A DNA stretch of 64,000 nt from Rhizophlyctis rosea. Taxonomy: Eukaryota > Chytridiomycota > Chytridiomycetes > Rhizophlyctidales > Rhizophlyctidaceae. Of the stretch, positions 1 to 9,828 are shown piece by piece. The notes beneath the pieces were generated by a model. It was given only the letters and a program-made list of their open reading frames with translations. It was not told the origin of the DNA and made no database searches. The position numbers were made by a program, and so were the translations under genes. Location: NCBI GenBank assembly GCA_027596075.1, contig JADGJC010000006.1, forward strand, positions 1-64,000, given 5' to 3'. Position 1 is the first letter of the stretch. The number at the start of each line of letters is the position of its first letter.

Positions 1-3000
1 CACGGCCACCACCCCTTCCTCCACTTCCACCGCCCCTCCCACCCCTCCCACCGCCACCCCTCCCACCGCCCCTCCCACCACCCCTGCCCCCCTTCCCCCC
101 CTTCTCCTCCCTCTTACTATACCCACTCAAAGCCCCATCCGCATCCCCCTCCTCGAAATCCGGCGCATTCTCCACCCTCTCCGGATAAAGCGTCATAAGC
201 GCCCCCATATACCTGGGCAACCTCCACACATTCCCCAACTTCACACTCATCAAATCAAACGACACACACGTCCTCTCCACAACGCTCTGCGGCGGGCCGT
301 TGGGCACATCGCTCCTCAACGATGGGATCTTCGGGTACCGCTGCGAGAAGTGCGTCAGAAGGACCCATTTGGCTTGCATCCGCCCGCACACTGTCATCGC
401 TTCGACGGTCGTGCAGTGCTTTTTGTCGATCGCTTCGTTGGCGAGGTTGTCTTCGAAGGTTGCTTCGTGGATGAGGAGGTCGGCGCCTTGGCCGAGCTTC
501 ATGAGGTCCCGGCTCGGACGGCAGTCGCCGGAGTAGACAATGTTCCAGCCGTCTTCGTGGCGGAGTGAGAGGGCGTAGGCGTAGGAGCTGTGTTCGACTT
601 TTTGGGTCACGACGCTGGTGAGCCCCATACGCTGTTCCAATCTGGTTTACCAACAGGCGCCCTTTGTTAGTAAATATATACTTGCAAGAGACCGTCAACA
701 ATCCGAAAACACACCTTTGCAACACCATATTTGTCACACCACCATTCGTGATCGCATGGCACTGCACAAACTCAATCCCACTCCCACCGCCCAAGCCCAA
801 GTCCTCCACATCAGCATACTCGTTCAACCACGTGTAGTAATGAGGTGGTCCGACGATACAAAGCGGAATGGGTTTGACGCCGAGCTTTTCGCACAACTAA
901 GTACCCAGCACCATGATCAGCAACATTGCAGCGATACAGCAAAACTTCTATGCAAATGGTTATTCTTACCTCCTTCCGCTGCAACAAAATCCGGATGATC
1001 CCGATGTGGTGATCGGCGTGCATGTGCGACACGAAGATGAATGTAAGGTTCAGTAGCACGTCTCTCAAAGTCACATCAGAGTTTGCCCCATTGAATCGGC
1101 GGTAGAGTTGTCCATACGTTCCTTCACCTCCATCCAGCAGGATGGCCCCACGATTCGGCACCCAGATGAGGGTAGAACTCACTGCAGAAATGCACGCATT
1201 GTCAGCAGGTGCGCTAGACAAATTGATCAATGCTGGACAACACAATACCCACCATTCCGGTACCGAGACGGCAACGCCGCACCAGTCCCCAAGGTCGTGA
1301 CCATAACCTTGTCCGTAGGTCCCGTTTCCTCTTCCTGTAATTCCGCCACAATCTTCTTGGCCGCATCCACTTCCTTATGGTAATCCCTCAACTTGCTCAA
1401 CCCATGTTGAACGCGCCCGTTCGGATCGGCGTGATCGAATTGTGGCCGTTCTTCGCTCCTGTCGACGGCGGGCTGCGGCTCCATTTGATAGATCATCAAA
1501 TTCGACGCGACCGTCGTTTTCGTTGGAAGGTCGTCGGAGTAGTTGTTTGCTGGGTTGTTCGCGTCTGTGGTGGGTCAAATTAGTGCTGTGCGGAAGTGGG
1601 CGGACTTCCGTCCAGTAGCATACCAACTCCAAGCGGCGCAGATTCATTGTCATAAAACGGAATCTTGAAGATCTCATCGTCCAGCAAATTCAGGCGATGC
1701 TGACTTGTCGCACTTCCTTGGTATATGATGGGCTTGGCACAGTGCTTGTGACTGATGATGATGTGCTATTGAGGCGGAGGAACAGAGTTGGAACTTTTCA
1801 TCAGAATGCTTGACGAGATTGCTTTATACCTGAGTGTCGTCACCAAAAAGCTTCATCCACGCACGGTACTCCGGATCATCCAATGTATCGTCTCCGAGCA
1901 AGTGAACAATCACTTTGACAGGGTTGTTTGTAAACTGCTTATAGTGCGGGATGAATTTCTCGTGGTTCACCAAGCCCGATACGTAATCCCGGGTTGGGCA
2001 GTCAACAATGATGAATACCTGTGGCAAATATCTTTAGCACAAGCACTGATAGCAATACGGATACCACAGCACGATTGACATACCGAGCCAGGTCGATCTG
2101 CTCCCATGACTTGGTGTGGGTAGACAGTAGTGCCGTCTTCTGCCTGAACGGGATTGCCGCTGTAGAGTTGTCCTGCAAGTTCGGCAGTCAGAATTTCCAT
2201 CACGGACCATCCCATGCAATCAAAGGCACTCACCGTATAGCGCCCCAGGTTTGACACCCAAAGCGGCAGCTTTCTCCGTGTTGAACTTTCCTTTCACGGG
2301 TGGCCCTTGACAAATGTAACAGTTCACCGCCTTGCTCGGTCTCGTGCTCGGCAGGCGAGTAACTTCCGAATGGTTCCTTTTCCCCGCAGCAATGTTGGGA
2401 ATTAGTCCACCTTGACCGTTCGGAAGAAAGTATCCTCCGCGACCGCGACCACCCCCGCCCCTGTCTGAGAATCCACCACGCCCGCCCTGTCCGAATTTGA
2501 TAGACACGCGTTCTCCGTTGTTGAACATTTGCGCGATGATGGCCTTTTTGTATTCCATGGCCATTTCAGGCGACATTGTTTGCGTGTGGGGGTGGTATCC
2601 GTTATCTGCCTTTCGCTTTTGGCCGGCATTTGTGAAGGATGGGGAGATGTCGCGAGGGTTGCCTTTGCCTTTGCCTCCGTCCTCTTCCTTGAACCCCTTC
2701 ACAGGTTCAGCGACAGGTGCTTGACTCGGCCCACCGTTTGTTCGCAGCTCGCTTTCAAATGACTCCGTTGCTCGCTTCTTGTTCGGCTGCTCGTCTTGGG
2801 TGGGCATCTGGTTGTCTTCGGTACCATCATCTGAGCCAAACACTGGGTGAGTTGGATAGACGGTGACCGCGTGGACATCCAAGTTTTCGTCCTTGAAAGG
2901 TTGAGTGTCTTCATCCAGTTCGTTCGTCAACACTGAAGAGGACATTCTGCGGAGCAAGTTGTCAGTTGAAAGTTTGCACCTTATGAGGGTGACGGACAAT

Positions 3001-3611
3001 ACCTGAACACGAAATGGCGCGTTGCAGCCATGTAATGGGTCAGGTTTTGTCCACCGTGGATTGTAATGACCCGATTTCCAGCATCGGAGAGCGTCAGCAG
3101 CATTCCTAATCATTGGAAACAATATTTGATAAGATTGGCATGTGCGAATGAAGACGTCCTCCCAAAAATTGAGGTGCCTTCTTCTCGGCTTGAAGAAGAT
3201 GATAGCAGTATTACGGAGATCTGCGATTGAAGCAGAAAACCGCTGATGATATCTGGTCAAATTTGCTTGGTAGCCTCGATGATAGCTACTTGCGCAAACT
3301 TCGCCATCTCTTTGCGCAGCACTTGCCGACGTTCACTACCCCAAAGTTCTCCTATCCTAGCCCCGACCACCATCTTGAATTGGCAGATTAAGAGCAAGAC
3401 CTAACTCACCCGGTATCCCACCAGCGCTTTGCCAGTTCACACGAGTTAAGAACACGTTGGTCAGCTTGCTCAGTCTGACTTTGTTCTCGATACAGAACCG
3501 TTGAGTTCCTTCGCCGACGTTGAATAGGTATCGCTGGGTGTCGAAGAAGGCGAGGATAGCGGGGGTGGTATCCCCCGTCTGAGTCCCCAGTATCTGAATG
3601 TACGACTTCAT
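1..3611 (-). CDS. Long-form tRNase Z (ELAC2/Trz1-like), C-terminus beyond the window
   Basis: Endoribonuclease that removes 3' trailers from nuclear and/or mitochondrial pre-tRNAs. The ATG is at 3611. Readable exons are 3410-3611, 3003-3105, 2234-2946, 2084-2172, 1830-2018, 1624-1765, 1253-1564, 970-1181, one ending at 897, then about 640 to the left edge. The inactive N-terminal half has the substrate-exosite region with PPVKGKF and KAAALGVKPG. The C-terminal half keeps the metallo-beta-lactamase motifs: LLDGGEGTYGQ, SHMHADHH (zinc ligands), VEH, YSGDCRPS, IHEATFED and THFSQRYPK. This two-domain layout is typical of the long form. Two parts are unusual: a Lys/Gly/Arg-rich low-complexity insert in the N-half (about 2400-2900) and a Gly-Arg-rich tail coded by 1-130 that is still open at the edge. 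It is transcribed divergently from the Mis12 gene. Family assignment is very secure; the last exon joins are approximate. Confidence 0.93.
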
Positions 3612-4542
3612 CTCTTAGGTATCAGCTATCGTCTGAGGTTGGCGGTGGGCCGTGATGGTGGGAAAGTTGGGGAAAAGTGGGTGAGGAGACTTTTCAGTGT
3701 TTGATGGAAATCGCATCCAGAAATTGTTGTGATGGTGTGGCTTGGTTGGTGGTGGAGCTGCGGGTGGCAAGTTGGAGATGCCATCACTGATCACAACATC
3801 CCCACAGAATGCGCGCGGGTCCAATCTGAAGTTCCCCCACCATGTCGAGATTGCTTCATAATGAGCGTGGTCCCATAGTACTGCATGGATCAAATAAGTC
3901 AAATACTTGATGTGGCCACTTGTTGACTTTGCATAAATGCCAACTATGCCAGGAATCAAACGAATGCAATGTAGGAGGACACGAGTAGTCCCGTCAGTTG
4001 ATGGTTGAATGATGATGTTGAATGCGACAGCTTTGTTTTACCACTAACTCCACTATGTAGATGGATATTAGTGATTGGTCTTACTTTTGCCCACTTTAGT
4101 CACTTTTCTCTGGTTTGCCCCTTGGCACCAGCCGTCATTTTCACATGCTGTCGGTCGGACATCAACGCCCATTTAAGCTGCGCCTCATTTTGTCCGAGTG
4201 ATCGCATTACTGATGGTTTCCCACCACCAAACGTCAACTTGACTGGACACACGTCTCACTTTTCCCCCTTTCCTCAATCTGTTGTACAGTCGTCGTTGGG
4301 ATCGATGCATATTATACCTGGCTTTTTTCAACAATAACTCAAAAAGAAATAAGTCGAACCAACATAGGAACAGTCACGCTAGATTGGCACCCAGAAGAGC
4401 CTGCAAATTTTGCGCGATCAGTTGATACACTTGACGAGTCCACTCCAGATCCTGGCACAATATCGACGGTCCGCAACAGATAATCGCGCTTGAAGCGAGC
4501 AGCAGGAACGGAAGTATCGATCCCGGGCGTGAACTGCCCGCC
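3612..4542. other. Intergenic region between divergent tRNase Z and Mis12 genes
   Basis: This 931-bp stretch separates two divergent start codons and presumably holds both promoters. Open frames at 3615-3959 (-) and 4005-4337 (+) have no recognisable domain and no coding-like composition. No RNA gene or repeat was seen. Confidence 0.5.
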
Positions 4543-6025
4543 ATGCTTTCCCATAACACGCGGCGCCAGTCAATGGCGCGGCCAGTACCAACACTACACG
4601 TCCCTCCACAACCCCTTCTCGTACCAAACACCACGGAACAACCGCCTTCATCCTCTTCAACAGATCCTGCCACACAATCCTCAATCACAACCACCCAAAC
4701 AGACGCTGCGAAAGCCGCCTCCCTAGCAGCTCACGCGGCACCTCACCTGGGACCGGCAATCACACCCGCGCAGGAACTGTTGACAGAGCACTTGGGCTTT
4801 CCTCCAATACAATACGTCGACGATATCATCAACGCAGTGAACGACGTGTCTTACAATGGAATTCAGGCTTGCGAAAAGTTTGTTTTGGATGTCATGAAGC
4901 TTGATGAGGAAGAGGCGGAAAAGGTGGGTTTCAATACGGACCGTACTCATGATATGGGTATATGTGATTAACGCTGCTTGTATTTGATAGGGTCTTGCTG
5001 CAACGGAAACGCTGTTCGAAAACAACATTGACAAACAATTCGACAACTTCGAATTATATGTCTTTCGAAACATCTTGAACATTCCGGAAAATCTACCCAT
5101 CACCCTCCCGCACCATCAGGTAGGCTTCTCATTTGTATGCCTGTTTCCGGCGTATGAAGGCATTGACGGATATTTGTTTAGGCATTGGATGCCGTGATAA
5201 CGGAGGAAGAGGACGCGGCGATGAATGCAGAATTGGAAGAATTACGGCAAAAACTACGAGCAGTGAGTTATTGGAGAAGCAAACGAGACGTTTGCACAAC
5301 GATGCTGACGATGATTGCGTTACAGGCCAAATACTGGATGGCAAGAGTACGGCACCAAACTGGAGAGTTGCGAAAACGACGTCCCGCACTGGAAAAGCTG
5401 ATCAACGAAACAAAGCGCCTTTTGGACCTTGCGGAAAAACGAGATGGTAAGTACCACCTTCCGTGAATTTGAATCACCACATTCAGAATAGTAAATCGCT
5501 AACAATTACATCACACATCCTCAGGCCCACCACTCTCCGAATCCGCCCAAACCATCCTCACACAACTCACACAAACCCATACACTCCGGCACGCCCTCCA
5601 ACTCCAAACATCCGACGTCTCCTTCACGGACGTCCTGAACCGCAAACGCAAAGAAGGAAAAGAAGACGAAGCTCATCTGCAAAGTGCCATTGCAGCAGCG
5701 ATCGAGCGGAGACGAGAACAGGTTGTTGTGAGTGCGACTCCGAGGCGAAATCGGAGGAGCGGGATTGGGATTGGGTTGCAGACGCCTGGACGGGGTGGTG
5801 CTGGTGGTGGTAGTGGTAGTGGCGGGGGGCAAGAGATGTCGGAGTATGCGGCGGAGTGGAAGGATCGGATGGCGGTTGGGACGTTGGTGGATTTGCAGGT
5901 TTGTGTTGTTGGATTTTGACGCCTGTTTTGGTAGAGTGATTTGCTGATACGCGATTTTTTGATTTTGGCAGAGTTGGATGAGCACACCCGGCTCGAGCCC
6001 ACTGGACGATCCGATGGAGACTTGA
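4543..6025 (+). CDS. MIS12: Mis12/Mtw1-like kinetochore protein
   Basis: Subunit of the Mis12 complex, which ties centromeric CENP-C to the Ndc80 complex at the outer kinetochore. Six exons join in frame: 4543-4923, 4991-5119, 5182-5262, 5326-5446, 5525-5898 and 5972-6025, giving 379 aa. The family signature is in exon 1 at about residues 84-115: a Leu-Gly-Phe-Pro-Pro segment, then DDIINAVNDVSYN and the following helix. Helical, coiled-coil-prone exons follow, as in Mis12. A second ATG at 4573 (MARPVPT) could be the real start, because the first 10 residues are not distinctive. The C-terminal part carries a Gly/Arg-rich linker and ends in WMSTPGSSPLDD. Exon 5 changes abruptly from C-rich to G-rich codons near 5640-5700. 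The gene converges on the NMNAT-like gene 478 bp away. Confidence 0.85.
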
Positions 6026-6502
6026 AAGATGGTCTCCGGCGTCATGATTCATCGATCCGAGTGCTGGGGGTCTTGGTAGCTTTCGAGTAAAATAGTGATA
6101 CTTTTTGGCTTTCCCCCCTCGTTTTGCGCAGCAGTGAGCCCCAATGTGAAGTTTGTTGGCTGTCCAATAAAAAAGGTTTTCTGCATGTGGGATCCATGCA
6201 TTCTGATTTTTGCGATTGGCTTGGGATTTGTCATGTCACGATGGGGTCATTTGGTAGATGGGTGAAGCTTGGAAGCAGATGGTTGCCAATGGACTTGTTC
6301 AGGGCTACCCCAGGTTCACATGAAACGGTTCCTCTGTTGAGACAGCACAGGACGGTGTCTCATCCTCAATTCATGATTGAATTGAGGGATTTCTATGCCG
6401 TAAAAGCCCTCTGAATAGCAAACGTGCAATGGGCTTTTCTTTGACGTCTTTTCCACATTCCACTGCTGGCGAGTCTTCAACGCGACCCACACTGTTTCGG
6501 AA
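6026..6502. other. Intergenic region between convergent genes
   Basis: 3' flank shared by the Mis12-like and NMNAT-like genes. It should hold both 3' UTRs and polyadenylation sites. No gene or RNA was recognised here. Confidence 0.5.
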
Positions 6503-7276
6503 CTACATATACAAATCCCCCTCATTCTCCAAAACATACTCCAACTGCCTCTCAACCAACCACCCACTCTCCACAACCCCCCTTCCCACCACTTTCTTCC
6601 TCTCCACATCCCCCTCCTCATGCACCTTCTCCAACACCCTCCTCACCAGCGTAGAACTTACAGGCTGCACAGCTTCTTCCAGTATAACCGTATGCTCGGG
6701 GCTGGGTATAAGTCCCGCCTTCATATCAGAGTTCCACGATGCTCGAAGTTGAGAAGTGACGGAGTCCCGACCTACGACTGCGGTGTAGACGTGAGGCTGG
6801 GAAGAGGGTTTGCGCCATTTGTATGTTGAGCCTTTGCGGGTTGTTGCGCGGTCGGCGCCGAGGACTATTATGATGTCTATGTCGATTTCGTAGTGGTGCG
6901 CAAACGCAGCGCGTAGTTGGCGGCCGAGTTCGCCTGCGGATCCCATGGGTTTTTGCGCGATTTCTTGGAAGGGGGATTGGGATAGCCATGGGTCGGCGGA
7001 TGTGAGGATTTGGGATAGGGCGGCGCGGTGCGGGAATTTCATGGCTTTTTGGGAGGTTGAGGCGCATTTTTTGCGGACGTAGCCGTCGGGTGCTATTGCT
7101 AGGTAGGCGCCGAGGATTTGGGACCAGCGGTGGGAGTGGGTTGTGAGGAGGTGGGTTTTGGTGTGGGTTAGGAGGGTGGTGTGTTGGGTGTGTGCGGGAT
7201 TGAAGGCGCCGCCCAGGACAAGGATGGCGGGTTTCGCAGTGGGGTGCGATGGAGTGGTGGAGGTGGGGGTTGTCAT
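6503..7276 (-). CDS. NMNAT/Pof1-like nucleotidyltransferase
   Basis: Single-exon gene of 257 aa from the ATG at 7276. The frame stays open upstream of it, but no family-like sequence is seen there. It looks like a nicotinamide/nicotinate mononucleotide adenylyltransferase-family protein (HIGH-type nucleotidyltransferase fold), which would transfer AMP from ATP in NAD synthesis or act as a Pof1-like relative. LVLGGAFNPAHTQH near the N-terminus matches the GxFxPxHxxH nucleotide-binding motif. SSTLVRR near the C-terminus matches the ISxTxxR signature. IIIVLGADRA in the middle fits the fold's beta-strand and turn. The 5' half uses C-ending codons and the 3' half G-ending codons. Substrate specificity cannot be read, so it may be a paralogue rather than the main NMNAT. 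Confidence 0.78.
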   Translation of the reverse strand: MTTPTSTTPSHPTAKPAILVLGGAFNPAHTQHTTLLTHTKTHLLTTHSHRWSQILGAYLAIAPDGYVRKKCASTSQKAMKFPHRAALSQILTSADPWLSQSPFQEIAQKPMGSAGELGRQLRAAFAHHYEIDIDIIIVLGADRATTRKGSTYKWRKPSSQPHVYTAVVGRDSVTSQLRASWNSDMKAGLIPSPEHTVILEEAVQPVSSTLVRRVLEKVHEEGDVERKKVVGRGVVESGWLVERQLEYVLENEGDLYM

Positions 7277-9709
7277 AGTGGGGCCTGAAAAAGTGGGCGG
7301 ATTCCTGTGTAATGTAGAATGAGGAGGGGTTTGACAATGTCGAGGGAGGAGGAAGGACGCGCTCTTTATGGTGAAATTCACTGTGACTTCGCCACAAGTG
7401 ACAGGTGGTGTGGCTTTGAGAATTGTACAGGCAAACAAATGCCTGTGGACGCCAGGGTCCACGCAACGGAAAGCGAAGCCCCGGGCGGTGCTGCAGCCGG
7501 TTCTAATTCGACAAAGGTACTAGATAATCCCAACGTGAAAATACAAGCCAAACCCCTTCCGACAATTCCCATTCATTCCAATCGATCTGTGACTCCAGAT
7601 GAGCATGCTGCTGTACAACCCGGCGCCATCTGGACATAAAGAAGAGAAACTACCGAAACTCGAACTGAAAGAATGAAGGCAGGGAAGCAGAAAAAGAACG
7701 CTCCCAAACGACGAGTTTCCACAACAGTCCCAAGGAGAGAGAAAAAACAGAACTACAGAACGCAGTATTCCAGTGTGGTGCCCCACCATAGTACTGACTG
7801 CGGCATCACCGCTTCATCCGCGTTGTAGGGTAGGTCCAAAAAATCAAACAAAGCAGCTGGAATTTGGATGGTGATCGTTGTAGCTAGACTTGATGACGTT
7901 TCTCGTGCGCCGTCGCCGCCAACAACGGCAAAAGGGAGGGTGATTGATTCCATTTTTAGGGAATGATGTTGGACGCCACACACCAGCGGTATATTCTAAA
8001 TATTCGGTTATATATGACCAACTATCAATATTTATGCCAATACGTCGATGGGAATGCGCTGCTACTTAGTGTCAGGTAGGTGAAGTAGGTGATGAAGCAG
8101 ACGGATGAGTACCGGCAGTGCGGATGGCAGTGTCAGTAAACAAGCAAGACGTCATCAGCGACCAGTCTATACAGTCCAAGCTGACGTAGTCCATTGGATA
8201 ACCGAGCTTTTCCTGATGCGTAGGTCAGCCAGAAATGCAATTGGCGCCAGCTGGATATCCGGCAATAAACTCCTTGTCACTCACTGGCTCGTCACTCTTC
8301 CAACTCTTGTCATCTTCGCACTGACCACCTACCTGCGACCCTCTCACCCACCAACTTCCTCACAACCAACCTGCACACTTCTTTCGCACGCAACCGATAG
8401 CCAACCGGGCCGCCATCAGCATCACCACCTTGTTTTGCTTCGCTTCCGAAGTATCCGCACATCGCGGAGAACAAGAACACCAAAACTTGTGTGGGAAGTT
8501 TAGGATCTGACCGTCCTGTATGGTATGTGTGCACCGCTTCGGCCTTGTGTATTTCACTATCCTGACATCACCCTCTCTCTATTTTAGGCTTCTGGCGCTT
8601 GTTGCTTCTTAGGACACTCGCTGCCGATTCTTTTCTTTTCATATGCTTGCGGGTAAGCCTCTGCGCTGTTTTGTTCCTCCCAACCATTCGCTGCGCTCAC
8701 AATCGCCCGCTTACAATATTCTCTTCCCTAACCAGACTCCCATGGAGTGTTGTTTTCGTGTGCCAGCATGAGCAACCTTGGCCTATCGACAGCCCTTATC
8801 TACAGGGTAAGTGATGTTGCTCACCTCGAAGTCACTCTGCGCACCTCTGGATACCCTCCACTTTTACTTATCCTTCTTTCCTTATCCATAGGTTTTTTTG
8901 GCTTGGTCTGTTTTTGTGGATCTTTATTGCTGGCGGAGGTCGGAAACATGCACTGGTACGTCATGTCATCGTAAGACTTCGTCCATATCAAACGAGTTGC
9001 TCATCATCGCCCTTTCTCACCTTACACAATCATCCACCCACCTCGAACTACTGCCACCATCATACCTCATCGTCCATCCATCCATTACGTCCACGCCATT
9101 CTTCCACAAGCAGCTGCGACGCCCACGCAGCCTTGCGTGTGTTCGCAGGGAGACGATTTCTCGGGACTAGGGCGTTCGGGTGAGGAAGTGGGCATGCAGT
9201 GCCCGTTTGCTAGACTGTGCAAGGTGGATTCGTGCCGGTACGAACGGAGCCTTTTTGCGCTTCGCGGTCCTGGGCCACCGGCCTAGCCGAACTTGAGATC
9301 CGCTGCCACTTAAGTGTGGTTGCCTGCTGCCAATCACATGATATCCGCCCCAAGCAGTCTAGCAGCTGCATGCCCACTCCGTTTCTTGTATGTACTGTAT
9401 GTAGTTGGTTAACGCTTTCGTCAATGCAGGGTGTGTTTGGTGGAGGTCAGTCAGGTAACCCGTCCTTTAGCGCCATTCTTTTACTAATCGGGCCTCAACG
9501 ACCGCCGCCTCCTCGTGGCGGGGCCTGGGCACCTATCTGGTTTGCGGCTACTTGGCGAGGAGCGGTCATTGTAATTGTAATGTACTTTGTTCATATGTTT
9601 TTGTAATTCATATGCTTCTTGTAATATCATCGCGAACTCCCGAGATCATGATATCACAAGTCCGTCGGCGTTGTTTGGATCGTTGTGCTGGGTCGTGTAC
9701 ATCAATTAA
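7277..9709. other. Gene-poor region, part 1
   Basis: No convincing conserved gene was found. A small minus-strand frame at 7753-7953 is listed separately. The plus strand from 8100 to 9200 is pyrimidine-rich and has splice-like sites, for example a donor after 8811 and an acceptor near 8891. These could belong to a spliced non-coding RNA or to a short peptide starting at 8768, but nothing matches a known family. Confidence 0.4.
7753..7953 (-). CDS. Possible small unrecognised protein (66 aa)
   Basis: An uninterrupted frame from the ATG at 7953 starts MESITLPFAVVGGDG and ends at a stop at 7753. Its composition is more protein-like than the surrounding frames. It has an amphipathic segment with IPAALFDFLDLPYNADE and no Cys cluster or clear membrane helix. 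An AT-rich, TATA-like stretch lies roughly 40-70 bp upstream, near 7990-8020. I recognise no family. It could also be an exon of a larger gene or chance. Confidence 0.22.
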   Translation of the reverse strand: MESITLPFAVVGGDGARETSSSLATTITIQIPAALFDFLDLPYNADEAVMPQSVLWWGTTLEYCVL

Positions 9710-9828
9710 GGTCGTTGCGCCTTTCGATTGTACCTTGTGATTCCTTCACCGTCAAAACCTTATAACCCGACCAGCTTAATTGGAGATCAGACGGGACCTG
9801 GCGCTTTCTGGTGTGCATGACCGTAGAT
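9710..9828 (-). pseudogene. 5S rRNA-like relic
   Basis: Reading the minus strand from 9828, the first ~75 nt resemble the 5' half of eukaryotic 5S rRNA. ATCTACGGTCAT corresponds to the usual (G)TCTACGGCCATACC start. Then CCCGTCTGATCTCC and AATTAAGCTGGTCGGG correspond to the canonical GATCTCGTCTGATCTCGGAAGCTAAGCAGGGTCGGG block by spacing and identity. The 3' half, where box C and the closing stem should lie, is poorly conserved. It looks like a decayed 5S gene or a 5S-derived SINE head. A divergent functional gene is less likely. Confidence 0.38.

Noticed and set aside
3615..3959. 114-aa frame on the minus strand just upstream of tRNase Z
   Set aside because: No recognisable domain; ends at a stop immediately before the tRNase Z start and looks like chance in the 5' flank.
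4005..4337. 110-aa frame on the plus strand between tRNase Z and Mis12
   Set aside because: Hydrophobic and Cys-containing in places, but no signal peptide, homology or splice context; probably promoter sequence.
8768..8957. Possible two-exon small peptide starting MSNLGLSTALIYR
   Set aside because: Splice-like sites exist, but the joined sequence matches nothing I know and the third exon is unclear; left as unexplained.
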